Notes: generated by a model not told the origin, from the sequence alone. A DNA stretch of 64,000 nucleotides from Armatimonadota bacterium (GCA_016125185.1 WGMG01000007.1:124001-188000), one strand, 5' to 3'. Positions 25,259-34,288 are shown, counted from the first letter of the stretch. Numbers and translations are program-made.

Positions 25259-25955
25259 GACGCTCAATATACTGTTTGGATGTGATCGGCTCGACGTTGA
25301 CGGTTTCGCATGGGAGTTTCTCAATTCGGAGGTCACGAGCTCCTTTGTCGAGGCGTGCCAACCACTTTTCGACCAGGCGGAAAACAGGTTCGGAGTTCGC
25401 GATGCAGCGCAAAAATCTTCCCACCTCTCCGGCTTAATTGATCGGGCTCTGTTACCGCTGGCGCATCGCTATTTGCATCCCCAGGCGTTTCTCGTTCGTA
25501 GCACCCTCTTCGACAAGCCCCAGGATTCCAATTGGGCGGTGCCGTGGCACCAAGACGTCACCATCGAGGTGGCGGAAAGGCACGAAATCGAAGGCTTCGG
25601 ACCGTGGTCGGTTAAAGAAGGAGTCATTTCGGTTCAGCCACCAGCTTCCGTCCTTCAGAAGATGCTCACTCTGCGGCTCCATCTCGACCCGACCGACGCC
25701 GAAAACGGTGCACTGATGGTCGAGCCGGGTAGCCACCTTCAGGGGAAGCTGAGAATCAACGAAATTGTCGCCGAGGACCCGGTGCTCTGCGCCTGTCAGG
25801 CCGGAGAAATCCTCATGATGAAGCCATTGCTGTTCCACGCCTCGAATCGATCAATTTCCGACCGTCCGAGGCGTGTGCTTCACCTTGATTTCGCGTACGA
25901 GGGCTTGCCCGCCCCACTGGAGTGGCGTCGAGCCTACTCGCCGTCTTCGAGGTAG
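25257..25955 (+). CDS. Phytanoyl-CoA dioxygenase-like protein A
   Basis: A protein of about 232 residues in the PhyH family of Fe(II)/2-oxoglutarate dioxygenases. The iron site is the HQD motif in VPWHQDVTIEV and the distal histidine in PLLFHASNRS; the arginine of RRVLHLDF should bind 2-oxoglutarate. NGALMVEPGSH is the usual core strand. The open frame extends to ATG 25233, but that codon lies in the terminator loop without a ribosome binding site. TTG 25257 follows GAGGGA at suitable spacing, so I prefer it. Its last 22 bases overlap the convergent aldo/keto reductase gene. The substrate is unknown. Confidence 0.75.
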   Translation: MTLNILFGCDRLDVDGFAWEFLNSEVTSSFVEACQPLFDQAENRFGVRDAAQKSSHLSGLIDRALLPLAHRYLHPQAFLVRSTLFDKPQDSNWAVPWHQDVTIEVAERHEIEGFGPWSVKEGVISVQPPASVLQKMLTLRLHLDPTDAENGALMVEPGSHLQGKLRINEIVAEDPVLCACQAGEILMMKPLLFHASNRSISDRPRRVLHLDFAYEGLPAPLEWRRAYSPSSR

Positions 25956-26836
25956 CGCATCTCTTCCGGCGTCAGAGTGACGTCCGGAACTTTGACGTTC
26001 TGCTCGACGTCGCTGACCTTTCTCAATCCGCAAAGCGCAAAGGCCGGGAACGGCTGATTGAGCACCCACGCCAGTGCGATCTGCGTGGCGCTGAGGCCGT
26101 GCTTCTCGCCAAGCTCTTTTGCCCGTTCGCGGCGAGCGCGGCTAACGTCGCAGTCATAGGCGGCGATGACTTCGGGATCATCAGTGCCAGCGAAAAATCC
26201 GCGAGCAGCCGACGACCATGCGAAGAGCGGTAACTGCGACTCCTGGTGCCAGTCCCGTCCGGCGCGATCGATGGTCAAGCATCCGCCCCAAAGCGGCTTC
26301 ACATTGTGGGCCAGAGTCAAATTAGGGTTGTTGCACGAAAAGCCTTGCTGGCCTGATTTCTCGGCATAGGCGTTGGCGGCGGCGACACGCTCCACGCGCC
26401 AGTTCGATCCGCCATAGGCAGTGATCAGACCGCGTTTGATGAAGCCGTTCATGAAGTCCACAACCTCTTCGACCGGCACGTTCTCGTCATCGCGATGGAA
26501 AACGTAGAGGTCGGTGTGGTCAATGCCCAGATTGGCGTGGTTCTCAAAAATGTCGGAGCTGGTATCGCCTGCCGATAGCCGCGGCGAACCGTACGGGTGG
26601 TTGCCTTTGTTCAGAAAAACCAGCTTGTGAGCGTTATGCCGAGCCTTCAGCCACGCTCCAAGAATGTTGCTGTTCGCTCCGTAGCAGTGGGCGGTATCGA
26701 AGCAATTCCCGCCCGCCGCCACAAAGGCGTCGAGCGTCTTAAAGGAGTCAGCCGGAGCCGCGCCCATCAGCCAGTCGGTGCCACAGACGATCTTAGAAAT
26801 ATCTTTGTCGAGGTGAGGAATCCGTCCGTATTTCAC
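25934..26836 (-). CDS. Aldo/keto reductase A
   Basis: A 300-residue NAD(P)H-dependent oxidoreductase with an AKR barrel. The catalytic tyrosine region is GGNCFDTAHCYG (aspartate and tyrosine), the lysine lies in KLVFLNKGNH, and the histidine in DLYVFHRDDENVPVEE. The C-terminal NADP site is TQIALAWVLNQP. It resembles YdjG/Tas-type AKRs. The start overlaps the stop of the Gfo/Idh/MocA oxidoreductase gene by 4 bp, so both act probably on the same sugar-type substrate. Confidence 0.88.
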   Translation of the reverse strand: MKYGRIPHLDKDISKIVCGTDWLMGAAPADSFKTLDAFVAAGGNCFDTAHCYGANSNILGAWLKARHNAHKLVFLNKGNHPYGSPRLSAGDTSSDIFENHANLGIDHTDLYVFHRDDENVPVEEVVDFMNGFIKRGLITAYGGSNWRVERVAAANAYAEKSGQQGFSCNNPNLTLAHNVKPLWGGCLTIDRAGRDWHQESQLPLFAWSSAARGFFAGTDDPEVIAAYDCDVSRARRERAKELGEKHGLSATQIALAWVLNQPFPAFALCGLRKVSDVEQNVKVPDVTLTPEEMRYLEDGE

Positions 26837-27828
26837 GCCTTTGCCTCCGCGCCAAACACGATGCCCGCCGACTTGCGAAGCTTGTCGAGCGTTCGCATCT
26901 GCTGCATGGTGTCTTCAAGCGTGACGTAGGGGCATTCCTTCTGGTCGAAGAACTCGGCGACCGCATCGGCCTCGGCGGCGTACAATTCCGCGTTCGTGAT
27001 GCTCAAATCAACGGTTTCGGCGAGGCTATAGCCTTCATAGCGGTGCAGTTTCGCACCAGTGCGCTGCTTCCATGGGTCTTCGATGACGATTCGGCCCTTG
27101 TTGCCATAAATCGTCGCGCCGTTGTCGCAGACAATGCCGACGCCGGTGGTGAAGACCGCCGATCGGTCGCCGGAAAATCGTAGCTGGCCGCTACCGATCC
27201 AGTCCACTCCCTTCGCGCTCTTTTGAGAAATATACGAAACATCGGAGGGCTCTTCGCCAAAGGCCATTCGGGCGATCGAAACGCAGTACGTGCCGACATC
27301 CATCAGCCCGCCGCCGCCCAGTTCAGGGTCGTTGCGGAAGTTCGCCCAGTCTTCACCGGCTTGGAAAGCGAATTCGGCGTTCACGAGCTTCACTTCGCCG
27401 ATTGCGCCGCTCGAAATCCATTCGCGAACCTTGGCCGTCTGCTTGGTGCATCGGTACATGAACGCTTCCATGAAGAAGACACCTGCTTCCTTCACGGCGG
27501 CTAATGCCCGCTCCGCTTCAACGGCGTTCAGCGTAAACGGCTTTTCGCACAGGATTCCTTTGCCAGCCTTCGCGACGGCAATGGTGTCATCCATGTGCAT
27601 ATGGTGTGGGGTCGCGATGTAGACCGCGTCCACATCCGGATGGTTATAGACCTCGGCGTAGGAACCGTAAGGCGTCCCGCCGTGCTTTTCACAAAAAGCC
27701 GTCGCGCGATCGAGGGTGCGCGAGCCGACGGCAACCAATTCGCCCGAGTTGCAGACGGAAAGGCCTTCGGCAAACTGATTTGCGATACTTCCGGTGGCGA
27801 GGATTCCCCAACGAAGCCGTTTTGACAT
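26833..27828 (-). CDS. Gfo/Idh/MocA-family oxidoreductase
   Basis: A 331-residue NAD(P)-dependent sugar or inositol dehydrogenase-like protein. The Rossmann motif is LRWGILATGSIANQFAEGL at residues 4-22, followed by AVYIATPHHMHMDD and GILCEKPFTLNAVEAERAL, the EKP motif with the catalytic lysine. The C-terminal domain includes FFMEAFMYRCTKQTAKV and GGGLMDVGTYCVSIARMAFG. I start at ATG 27828; an earlier start at 27858 adds ten residues. It is divergent from the GH1 gene with 85 bp between them, and forms a two-gene operon with the AKR gene. Confidence 0.9.
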   Translation of the reverse strand: MSKRLRWGILATGSIANQFAEGLSVCNSGELVAVGSRTLDRATAFCEKHGGTPYGSYAEVYNHPDVDAVYIATPHHMHMDDTIAVAKAGKGILCEKPFTLNAVEAERALAAVKEAGVFFMEAFMYRCTKQTAKVREWISSGAIGEVKLVNAEFAFQAGEDWANFRNDPELGGGGLMDVGTYCVSIARMAFGEEPSDVSYISQKSAKGVDWIGSGQLRFSGDRSAVFTTGVGIVCDNGATIYGNKGRIVIEDPWKQRTGAKLHRYEGYSLAETVDLSITNAELYAAEADAVAEFFDQKECPYVTLEDTMQQMRTLDKLRKSAGIVFGAEAKA

Positions 27829-27913
27829 ACCGGCAAAAGGATACTTTGAAATCGTCAAGAATTAAGGCTACAGTCCACCCGTTTAACGAAATATATCATT
27901 CAACATAGTTCTT

Positions 27914-29266
27914 ATGCCGTTTTCCAACGACTTTTCCTGGGGCGTCGCTACCGCCAGCTACCAAATCGAAGGATCCCCTTATATGGCCGGCGGCGGACAT
28001 TCCGTTTGGGATATGTTCTGCCAGCGTCCGGGCAAAGTCCTCGATGGAAGCAATGGCGCCGTTGCATGCGACCACTATAACCGCTACCGAGAAGACGCTG
28101 CCCTGATGAAGGAGCTCGGGATTCCCAACTACCGCATGTCCATTGCTTGGCCCCGAGTCATTCCTGACGGCACGGGAGCCGTGAGTGAAAAGGGCCTTGA
28201 TTTTTACGACCGGCTGATCGACGAACTGCTCGCCAACGGTGTGAAGCCCCATGTGACCCTGTATCATTGGGACACGCCGTACGAGGTTTACCTTCGAGGA
28301 GGCTGGCTGAATCCGGATATCTCCGAATGGTTCGCTCGTTACACCGAGATCGTCGTGAAGAAACTGGGCGACCGCGTCGCCTCTTGGATGACCCTGAACG
28401 AGCCACAGTGCTTCATCGGTCTCGGTATGGAGAACGGACACCATGCTCCCGGCGACAAGCTCGGTAAGCAAGAGGTTCTTTGGGCTGCGCACAATGCACT
28501 GCTTTCCCACGGCAAAGCTGTGCAGGTCATTCGGGCCAACGTCAAGGACTCGCGCATTGGCTGGGCGCCGGTAGGTCAGTGCGCTATTCCCGCGTCAGAC
28601 AAACCCGAAGACGTCCAGGCCGCTCGCATGCTGACCACCGAGATGACCACGGTGGATACGTGGTCCACGCCGCTGTGGAGCGATCCGGTGTTCTTCGGCA
28701 AGTATCCCAAGGTGGTCGAAGAGTTCTGGGAGACCTGCTACCGAAAGCCAACCGACGCCGATATGAAGACGATCGCTCAGCCGCTCGACTTCTATGGGGC
28801 GAATATCTACCATGCTTCGACGGTCAAGATGGGCCAGGACGGCAAGCCGGAGACGGTGGAATATCCGTTTGGCGGTGCCCGAACCATCTACCATTGGCCG
28901 ATCACTCCAGAAGCTCTGTATTGGGGTCCGAAGTTCTTCTACGAGCGGTACGGCAAGCCGATCGTGATCACCGAGAACGGCATGGGCCTGTCCGACTGGG
29001 TGCAGTTGGACGGCAAGATTCACGATCCGCAGCGCATCGATTATGTGACGCGCTATCTGCGCCAACTCGAGCGCGCCGCCACCGATGGCGTGCAGGTCGA
29101 TGGCTACTTCCTGTGGTCGTTCATGGATAACTTCGAGTGGAACGAGGGCTTCCGGTTCCGGTTTGGATTAGTGCATGTGGACTACGAAACCCAGAAGCGA
29201 ACGCCGAAGGAAAGTGCGTACTGGTACCGCGATGTGATTCGAAGCAACGGCGCGAGTATTCATTAA
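27914..29266 (+). CDS. Beta-glucosidase, glycoside hydrolase family 1
   Basis: A 450-residue cytoplasmic GH1 enzyme (no signal peptide). The N-terminal signature FSWGVATASYQIEG is at residues 7-20, the acid/base glutamate in TLNEPQ at residue 163, and the nucleophile in VITENGMG near residue 354, followed by YFLWSFMDNFEWNEGF, which shapes the sugar site. It should release glucose or galactose from beta-linked disaccharides. The divergent reductase pair suggests the released sugar is then oxidised or reduced. Downstream is a palindrome that precedes the toxin-antitoxin pair. Confidence 0.95.
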   Translation: MPFSNDFSWGVATASYQIEGSPYMAGGGHSVWDMFCQRPGKVLDGSNGAVACDHYNRYREDAALMKELGIPNYRMSIAWPRVIPDGTGAVSEKGLDFYDRLIDELLANGVKPHVTLYHWDTPYEVYLRGGWLNPDISEWFARYTEIVVKKLGDRVASWMTLNEPQCFIGLGMENGHHAPGDKLGKQEVLWAAHNALLSHGKAVQVIRANVKDSRIGWAPVGQCAIPASDKPEDVQAARMLTTEMTTVDTWSTPLWSDPVFFGKYPKVVEEFWETCYRKPTDADMKTIAQPLDFYGANIYHASTVKMGQDGKPETVEYPFGGARTIYHWPITPEALYWGPKFFYERYGKPIVITENGMGLSDWVQLDGKIHDPQRIDYVTRYLRQLERAATDGVQVDGYFLWSFMDNFEWNEGFRFRFGLVHVDYETQKRTPKESAYWYRDVIRSNGASIH

Positions 29267-29270
29267 TTTG

Positions 29271-29308
29271 TATGACCGATGTATAAAGTTTGTCTTACAT
29301 CGGTCATA
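29271..29308. promoter_or_regulatory. 13-bp palindrome before toxin-antitoxin pair
   Basis: TATGACCGATGTA (29271-29283) and TACATCGGTCATA (29296-29308) are perfect inverted arms of 13 bp around a 12-base spacer. The block starts 4 bp after the GH1 stop and ends 8 bp before the antitoxin ATG. No T-run follows, so an operator for antitoxin autoregulation is more likely than a terminator, although an mRNA hairpin that affects antitoxin translation is also possible. Confidence 0.7.
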
Positions 29309-29316
29309 ATAAAGTT

Positions 29317-29532
29317 ATGATTCGACAAACCGTTAAAAGCGGTAACAGCACGGCGCTGATCCTCTCCAAGGACATGCGAGACCATCTGGGCCTTACGGAC
29401 AACCAGATCGAAGTCACTTTCGAGCGAGGGTGCATCGTCCTGCGCAACCCTCAATCCGACCCCAACGTCGAAAGCGCCGTCCGAGAGACGCTCGCCAAGT
29501 ACGACAAGGCGTTTCGAAACCTCGCCAAATAG
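29317..29532 (+). CDS. AbrB/MazE-type antitoxin
   Basis: A 71-residue protein. The N-terminal 45 residues fit the SpoVT/AbrB swapped-hairpin DNA-binding fold: MIRQTVKSGNSTALILSKDM, then HLGLTDNQIEVTFERGCIVLR. The C-terminal tail (ESAVRETLAKYDKAFRNLAK) is a charged helix suited to wrap and neutralise a toxin. I use ATG 29317; the frame to 29290 crosses the palindrome. It is followed after 9 bp by a Doc-like toxin gene, so it is the antitoxin of a type II module, probably repressing its own promoter at the palindrome. Confidence 0.85.
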   Translation: MIRQTVKSGNSTALILSKDMRDHLGLTDNQIEVTFERGCIVLRNPQSDPNVESAVRETLAKYDKAFRNLAK

Positions 29533-29541
29533 GATAATCCG

Positions 29542-29976
29542 GTGATTTGGTATCCGTCGCTCGACGACGTCTACCGCTTCCACAATATTCAGATTTTCCT
29601 GTATGGTGGAAGCACAGGCGTGCGTGACGAAGGGCTCGTAGAGAGCGCGCTTCTAACTCCTCAGCAAACTTTTGCTGGGCAAGATTTGTATGCCACGATC
29701 TCGGACAAAGCCGCCGCTCTGTGGCACGGCTTCGTCTGCAACCATGCTTTCGTGGACGGCAACAAGCGAATCGGGCTGATGGTCACGTCCGTCTTCCTCA
29801 TCGCCAACGGATACGAAATGGATTTCGCTGACGATGAGGTGGAGGATATCACCATGAAATTGGCGCAAAGCGACATGTCTCGCCAGCAACTTATTGACAT
29901 CATGTCTGATCATGTCCGCCTCCGATGGGGACATTCGTCAGGTGCGTCGAAAGAAGTCGATGACTTTCTTCTGTAG
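29542..29976 (+). CDS. Doc-type (Fic fold) toxin
   Basis: A 144-residue death-on-curing-like protein. The Fic motif HAFVDGNKRIG begins at H68 and matches HxFx(D/N)GNKR. Doc toxins phosphorylate elongation factor Tu and so stop translation. VRDEGLVESALLTPQQTF is the usual helix before the motif. GTG 29542 is the start, 9 bp after the antitoxin stop. The partner is AbrB-like, an antitoxin type frequently found with Doc toxins in chromosomes. All key residues are present, so the toxin is likely functional. Confidence 0.88.
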   Translation: MIWYPSLDDVYRFHNIQIFLYGGSTGVRDEGLVESALLTPQQTFAGQDLYATISDKAAALWHGFVCNHAFVDGNKRIGLMVTSVFLIANGYEMDFADDEVEDITMKLAQSDMSRQQLIDIMSDHVRLRWGHSSGASKEVDDFLL

Positions 29977-30067
29977 TTCGAGAGGCATCCGAAATAGGTT
30001 CGAAAGGAAAGAAACCCGGACGACTATTCCACCGTATTCACTCCTGATACAATCTCTCTGAACTTTG

Positions 30068-30865
30068 ATGGAACTCCTCTTAAACCCGTCCGCGTGGATC
30101 GGGCTTCTGACCCTGACCATTCTCGAAATCGTCTTGGGCATCGACAACATCGTTTTCGTCAGCATCCTCAGCGGGAAGCTAAAAGGAGAGGAGCGAGAGC
30201 GGGCTCGCAAGCAGGGGATGCTCCTGGCGATCGTCCCAAGAATCCTGCTTCTGCTCGGAATCGGCCTTCTCGTCCGCGCCACGCACCCGCTGTTTGAGAT
30301 TCCGTTGCTCTACGACGCGATGGTCAAGGGTGGAGAAACCATCGAGGTTGCGAAAGAGGCAGCCGAGATCAGCCTCAAAGACCTCCTCCTGATCGGCGGC
30401 GGCTTGTTCCTCATCTACAAGTCGGTTAAGGAGATTCACCACAAACTAGAAGGTGTCGAAGAGGACGCGCCCAACGCCAAAGCCAAGGCGGAATTCGCCA
30501 AAGTCATCCTTGCCATCCTCGGCATCAACATCATCTTCTCGCTGGACTCGGTCATCACCGCCGTCGGAATGGTGAAGGAGATCGAAGTGATGATCGCCGC
30601 AGTCGTCGTCTCCGGCATTTTCATGATCTACTACAGTGGGCTTGTTTCCAAATACGTTGATAAGCATCCCACGATCAAGATTTTGGCGCTGGCCTTTCTC
30701 GTCCTCATTGGCGCGAACCTCATCGCCGACGGGTGCGGCGTCCACGTGCCCAAGGGCTACACCTACTTCGCGATGGCCTTCGCCGTGATTGTCGAAACGA
30801 TCAATATCCGTGTGCGGAAATCGAATCCGGTTCAGTTGCACGAAGAAGAATACGTGGGCGAGTAA
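30068..30865 (+). CDS. TerC-family membrane protein
   Basis: A 265-residue polytopic protein of the TerC family with about seven membrane helices. The family core LEIVLGIDNIVFVSILSGKL is near the N-terminus, and the matching half NIIFSLDSVITAVGMVKEIE is in the middle; both carry the acidic-polar motif D-N/S-x-hydrophobic thought to handle metal ions. TerC/Alx/YceF-type proteins have been tied to manganese export and metal loading of exported proteins. The ATG at 30068 follows an in-frame TTG, which I do not use. It is followed by an unrelated membrane protein after 9 bp. Confidence 0.9.
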   Translation: MELLLNPSAWIGLLTLTILEIVLGIDNIVFVSILSGKLKGEERERARKQGMLLAIVPRILLLLGIGLLVRATHPLFEIPLLYDAMVKGGETIEVAKEAAEISLKDLLLIGGGLFLIYKSVKEIHHKLEGVEEDAPNAKAKAEFAKVILAILGINIIFSLDSVITAVGMVKEIEVMIAAVVVSGIFMIYYSGLVSKYVDKHPTIKILALAFLVLIGANLIADGCGVHVPKGYTYFAMAFAVIVETINIRVRKSNPVQLHEEEYVGE

Positions 30866-30874
30866 AGTAACCAA

Positions 30875-31810
30875 ATGGAGCAATCGGCAACCGTCCGTGA
30901 AGTTCTGAGCTCAGAAGAGTTTCGCTATTGGTTGCCCGATGAGATGGTCTATGTCGAATGGATCGCGGTTCCGAAGCTTGGCCAAGTCGTAATAATTTCT
31001 CTGGCGGCTGGCCTCGTGGCTGGTATCGCCGGGTATCTCAAGGGAAGCCCATTTGCCGCCGCCTATGGAGTTGTCCTTGCCGTCGTCATTTTGCTCTGTC
31101 TAACCCTGTTCTTCGGATTCGCAAAGACCCGAGTGATCCGATTTTCAGAGCGAGAGCTCCAGGTTAGCGCCAGCAACGGCTACTTCTTCCGAGTTCCTTG
31201 GGACGAGGTGCTGGATGTTCGACCGACCGGCCGCTGGACATTCGAGATCGTGACGAAACAGGGAACGGCCACGGTTTGGGAGCCATTGGCTCGCTTCGAC
31301 GATTCCGACTATTCGATGTTTTTCCTCAACGTGCTCTACGCGATGGCCTACGGCGTTCGAGCCGACAATCTTCGACGATATCGAGTGCCGGTCTCCTTAG
31401 TTGAGGGTAAGGCCTACGTATATAAGGGCCTGGAAGGATTGAAGAAGAAGATTTTGGGTGCCCAGTTGACGGCTATCGCCGCCATCGCGTTCATGTTGGC
31501 CGAGGTGTTTTGGAAGCGAGACCTATTGGCATTCGTTGGCGGTTCGTTGACCCTCATGAGCAGTTGGATCGTTTACGCGGCGGCAAAGGATAAGGTCGAA
31601 CGAATGAGCCACCGAACCTTGGTCGTACGTGATGGAAGGATTGCGGTAGAGGGCGGATCAGAACCAGAGACGTATGCGTTCCACAAGCTATCGCAGAATC
31701 GGTCGCCGCAACTAAAGCCCGAGCCGTTCGATCGGCAAGAAGTCTATGGCGAGGAGTCGAAACATGTCAAGGTTGACCGTCGCTTCTTAGCGGAAGCATC
31801 GTCCGACTAG
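30875..31810 (+). CDS. Membrane protein, PH-like domain, unknown function
   Basis: A 311-residue protein with two membrane helices at about residues 33-75, a soluble beta-rich stretch (RVIRFSERELQVSASNGYFF, VPWDEVLDVRPTGRW) like the PH-type YcxB fold, then another helical hairpin near residues 190-235, and a polar C-terminus. No enzyme motif is seen. It starts 9 bp after terC. Its end overlaps the end of the convergent ABC-F gene by 4 bp. Confidence 0.7.
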   Translation: MEQSATVREVLSSEEFRYWLPDEMVYVEWIAVPKLGQVVIISLAAGLVAGIAGYLKGSPFAAAYGVVLAVVILLCLTLFFGFAKTRVIRFSERELQVSASNGYFFRVPWDEVLDVRPTGRWTFEIVTKQGTATVWEPLARFDDSDYSMFFLNVLYAMAYGVRADNLRRYRVPVSLVEGKAYVYKGLEGLKKKILGAQLTAIAAIAFMLAEVFWKRDLLAFVGGSLTLMSSWIVYAAAKDKVERMSHRTLVVRDGRIAVEGGSEPETYAFHKLSQNRSPQLKPEPFDRQEVYGEESKHVKVDRRFLAEASSD

Positions 31811-33735
31811 CGCGCTCTAAACGTCACGCCCGGCTCGCCCTGCTTGGCTTCCATCTCTTCCAGCTCCACGACCTTCGCCTCCCACGCATTCATCGCATCC
31901 GCGACCTCTTGGCGAAGCTCGTGGTGCCGCTGGCTCAGGGTCACCACGTCGTCCTTCGGACCCAAATTCGCCAAGCGATTCTCAAGTTGGACCAACTCGG
32001 CCTCTTTGGCCGTGACGCCATTCTCCGCCGCATCCACCTCGCGCTTAAGCCGCTCGATCGCCTTGCTGATCTCGCGCGGCGTCAAGGTCGGCGCTTCAAC
32101 CACCTTGGCCGCCGTTTTACTCTGAACTGAAGGCGTCGACCGCCGCTGTGATTCTCGGTACTCCGAATACGAACCGTTGTACTGAACCGGACCGCTCTTG
32201 CGCACATCCAGCGTGTGGTCGGTGACCGCTCCCAGCAGATATCGGTCGTGGCTAATCAGGATCAGCGTCCCCGCGAAGTCCTTCAGAACCTGTGCCAACG
32301 CCTCACGCGATGCCATGTCCAAGTGGTTGGTCGGCTCGTCGAGTACCAATAGGTTCGGGTTCAAATTCGTCAGCCGCGCCAACGACAGCTTGTTCTTCTC
32401 GCCGCCGCTCATGGTCCGCACCGGGCGATACACATCGTCGCCCGAGATCAAAAATCGACCAAGCAAGTTGCGCGCGTCGGGCGGTTGCATGCCGTCCACC
32501 ATCGTCAGCGTATCGATGGGAGAAATCTCGGGATCGAGATCGCTTGCGTCCTGCGTGAAATAGCCGGCAACCACGTTGCTCCCTAGCCGAGAAATGCCCG
32601 ACAAGGCTTCGATCTCTCGCATGCAGGTCTGAATCAGCGACGACTTGCCCGCGCCATTTTCGCCGATCACGCCCCACCGCTCGCCGATGCGAACGACCCA
32701 ATCTAGGTCTTTGATCAGCGTGAGATCGGGATACCCGACCGTCAGCTTCTTCGTCTCCAGCACGATGTCCCCCGATCGCTTGGCGTCGCCAAAACCGCCC
32801 GCCATCTGCCGATCATTCTTCGGAGCATCCACCTTCTCCGAGATCAATCGCTCCATCAGCTTCAGGCGGCCGCGCGCCTGCGCCGTCCGTTGGCTGTTCA
32901 TAAACCGCCGCACGTACTCGTCGAGCTTGGCGATCTCCTGGTCCTGTCGTCGCGCGACCTCGGCTTGGCGCTCCTCGTCTTCCTTCTTCAGTTCGAGAAA
33001 CTTCTGAAACGGTCCGGGCCACGCTCGGACTGTTCCATCGTTCATATCCAACACGCGCTGGGCCGTTGCTTCCAAAAACGTCCGGTCGTGGCTGACCAGC
33101 AGGATTGCCCCGTGATAAGCCCGAATCCAGCCTTCCAGCCATTCGGTCGCCTGCAGGTCCAAGTGGTTCGTCGGCTCGTCGAGGATCAAAAGATCCGGCT
33201 CTTCCAGCAGGAGCCGAGCGATGGCCAACCGAGTCTTTTCGCCACCGCTCAGGGCATTGGTCGGTTTATCAAATTCCGACTCTTCAAACCCCATTCGAAC
33301 CAAAACTGTCCGCACATCGCGTTCCACCGAGTAGCCTTCGGACTCCAAGAAGTGCTCATGGACCAGCGCGTACTCTTCAAGGTCTTCGGGCGTGGCCTTA
33401 TCGGCATGCATGATCTCCTCAAGCTCACGCAACCGAACCTGAAGGGCCAGCCGCTCTTCGGTTCCGGCTTGGGCTTCCTCGATCACCGAGCGTCCCAGGG
33501 TCACCGGTTGTTCTTGCCGCAGGTAACCAATCTTGGCCCCTCGGCTCAGCGTTACCGAGCCGGTGTCAGGCTCATATTGGCCGGTCAAAATCTTGAGGAG
33601 CGTGGTCTTGCCTGCACCGTTGCGGCCCACAAGGGCTACGCGTTCGCGTGGATCGAGCCGAAAAGTAACCCCGGTCAGGATTTCGTCAGGCCCAAATGCC
33701 TTCTTGACATTCGAGACGGACAGAAGCACCACCAC
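31807..33735 (-). CDS. ABC-F family ATPase
   Basis: A 642-residue protein with two ABC ATPase domains and no membrane segments, the ABC-F layout. Domain 1 has Walker A ALVGRNGAGKTTLLK, signature LSGGEKTRL and Walker B LLILDEPTNHLD; domain 2 has VIGENGAGKSSLIQ, MSGGEKNKL and LLVLDEPTNHLD. Between them lies the P-site tRNA-interaction linker, rich in charged helix. The last 90 residues are a coiled coil, as in Uup/YdiF. ABC-F proteins bind the ribosomal E site and relieve stalls or protect from antibiotics. Three GTG codons in a row form the start. Confidence 0.93.
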   Translation of the reverse strand: MVVLLSVSNVKKAFGPDEILTGVTFRLDPRERVALVGRNGAGKTTLLKILTGQYEPDTGSVTLSRGAKIGYLRQEQPVTLGRSVIEEAQAGTEERLALQVRLRELEEIMHADKATPEDLEEYALVHEHFLESEGYSVERDVRTVLVRMGFEESEFDKPTNALSGGEKTRLAIARLLLEEPDLLILDEPTNHLDLQATEWLEGWIRAYHGAILLVSHDRTFLEATAQRVLDMNDGTVRAWPGPFQKFLELKKEDEERQAEVARRQDQEIAKLDEYVRRFMNSQRTAQARGRLKLMERLISEKVDAPKNDRQMAGGFGDAKRSGDIVLETKKLTVGYPDLTLIKDLDWVVRIGERWGVIGENGAGKSSLIQTCMREIEALSGISRLGSNVVAGYFTQDASDLDPEISPIDTLTMVDGMQPPDARNLLGRFLISGDDVYRPVRTMSGGEKNKLSLARLTNLNPNLLVLDEPTNHLDMASREALAQVLKDFAGTLILISHDRYLLGAVTDHTLDVRKSGPVQYNGSYSEYRESQRRSTPSVQSKTAAKVVEAPTLTPREISKAIERLKREVDAAENGVTAKEAELVQLENRLANLGPKDDVVTLSQRHHELRQEVADAMNAWEAKVVELEEMEAKQGEPGVTFRAR

Positions 33736-33809
33736 AGTTTACCGTTCATGAGCGCAGACAACCTAGAGAACGGCAAGGGGATCAAGGTACATTAATATCC
33801 TCCACTCTT

Positions 33810-33895
33810 GCCGGGGTGGCGGAATGGTAGACGCGGCGGTCTCAAACACCGTTGAGCTCAAACTCATGAGGGTTCGAGTCCCTCCCCCGGCACCA
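33810..33895 (+). tRNA. tRNA-Leu (anticodon CAA)
   Basis: An 86-base class II tRNA. The acceptor arms GCCGGGG and CCCCGGC pair, followed by discriminator A and an encoded CCA (33893-33895). The anticodon loop is CTCAAAC within the stem GCGGT/ACCGT, giving CAA, which reads UUG leucine codons. The long variable arm (around TGAGCTCAAACTCATG) is typical of leucine tRNA, and the T loop is GGTTCGAGTCC. Confidence 0.95.
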
Positions 33896-33896
33896 C

Positions 33897-34169
33897 CTAA
33901 TTTTCGTCGTTGACTTTGACGGAATCCAAGCGCTCGGCCAGGTCGGCCTTCCTTAGCGAGTAGTCGCTGACTGGCGACACACTCTGGAGTCGGGATAATT
34001 CGTCCTCAAGCAGGGAAGTCTGCCGGGCGGCGATGGCGTTCACGTCGGACTGTTCAAATGTCGAGACTCCGATTTCTCCGGCCAAGCCGAGTCGTGGCGT
34101 CACCTCCATCGAGGCTTGCGTCCTCGAGAGCCGTTCTTCCAGCCAACTTCGATATTCGCTCTTTGTCAT
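33897..34169 (-). CDS. Small charged helical protein
   Basis: A 90-residue protein of unknown function and mostly helical composition (SEYRSWLEERLSRTQ, DVNAIAARQTSLLEDELSRLQ). The start at ATG 34169 follows GAGGAAA at 5-bp spacing; the longer frame to 34235 lacks such a site. It ends 1 bp from the tRNA-Leu gene on the opposite strand, so it is convergent with it. No motif supports a function; the heptad-like spacing suggests a short coiled coil. Confidence 0.55.
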   Translation of the reverse strand: MTKSEYRSWLEERLSRTQASMEVTPRLGLAGEIGVSTFEQSDVNAIAARQTSLLEDELSRLQSVSPVSDYSLRKADLAERLDSVKVNDEN

Positions 34170-34288
34170 GACATTTTCCTCAAGCCGCTTCTCTTCGGAG
34201 GCGGCAATATTTTCTACGTCCACGACCCAACCCAACCGTTTGCCTCGTAACTCTACGGGTTTTTTGCCCTAGAACCGATACCTATCAT

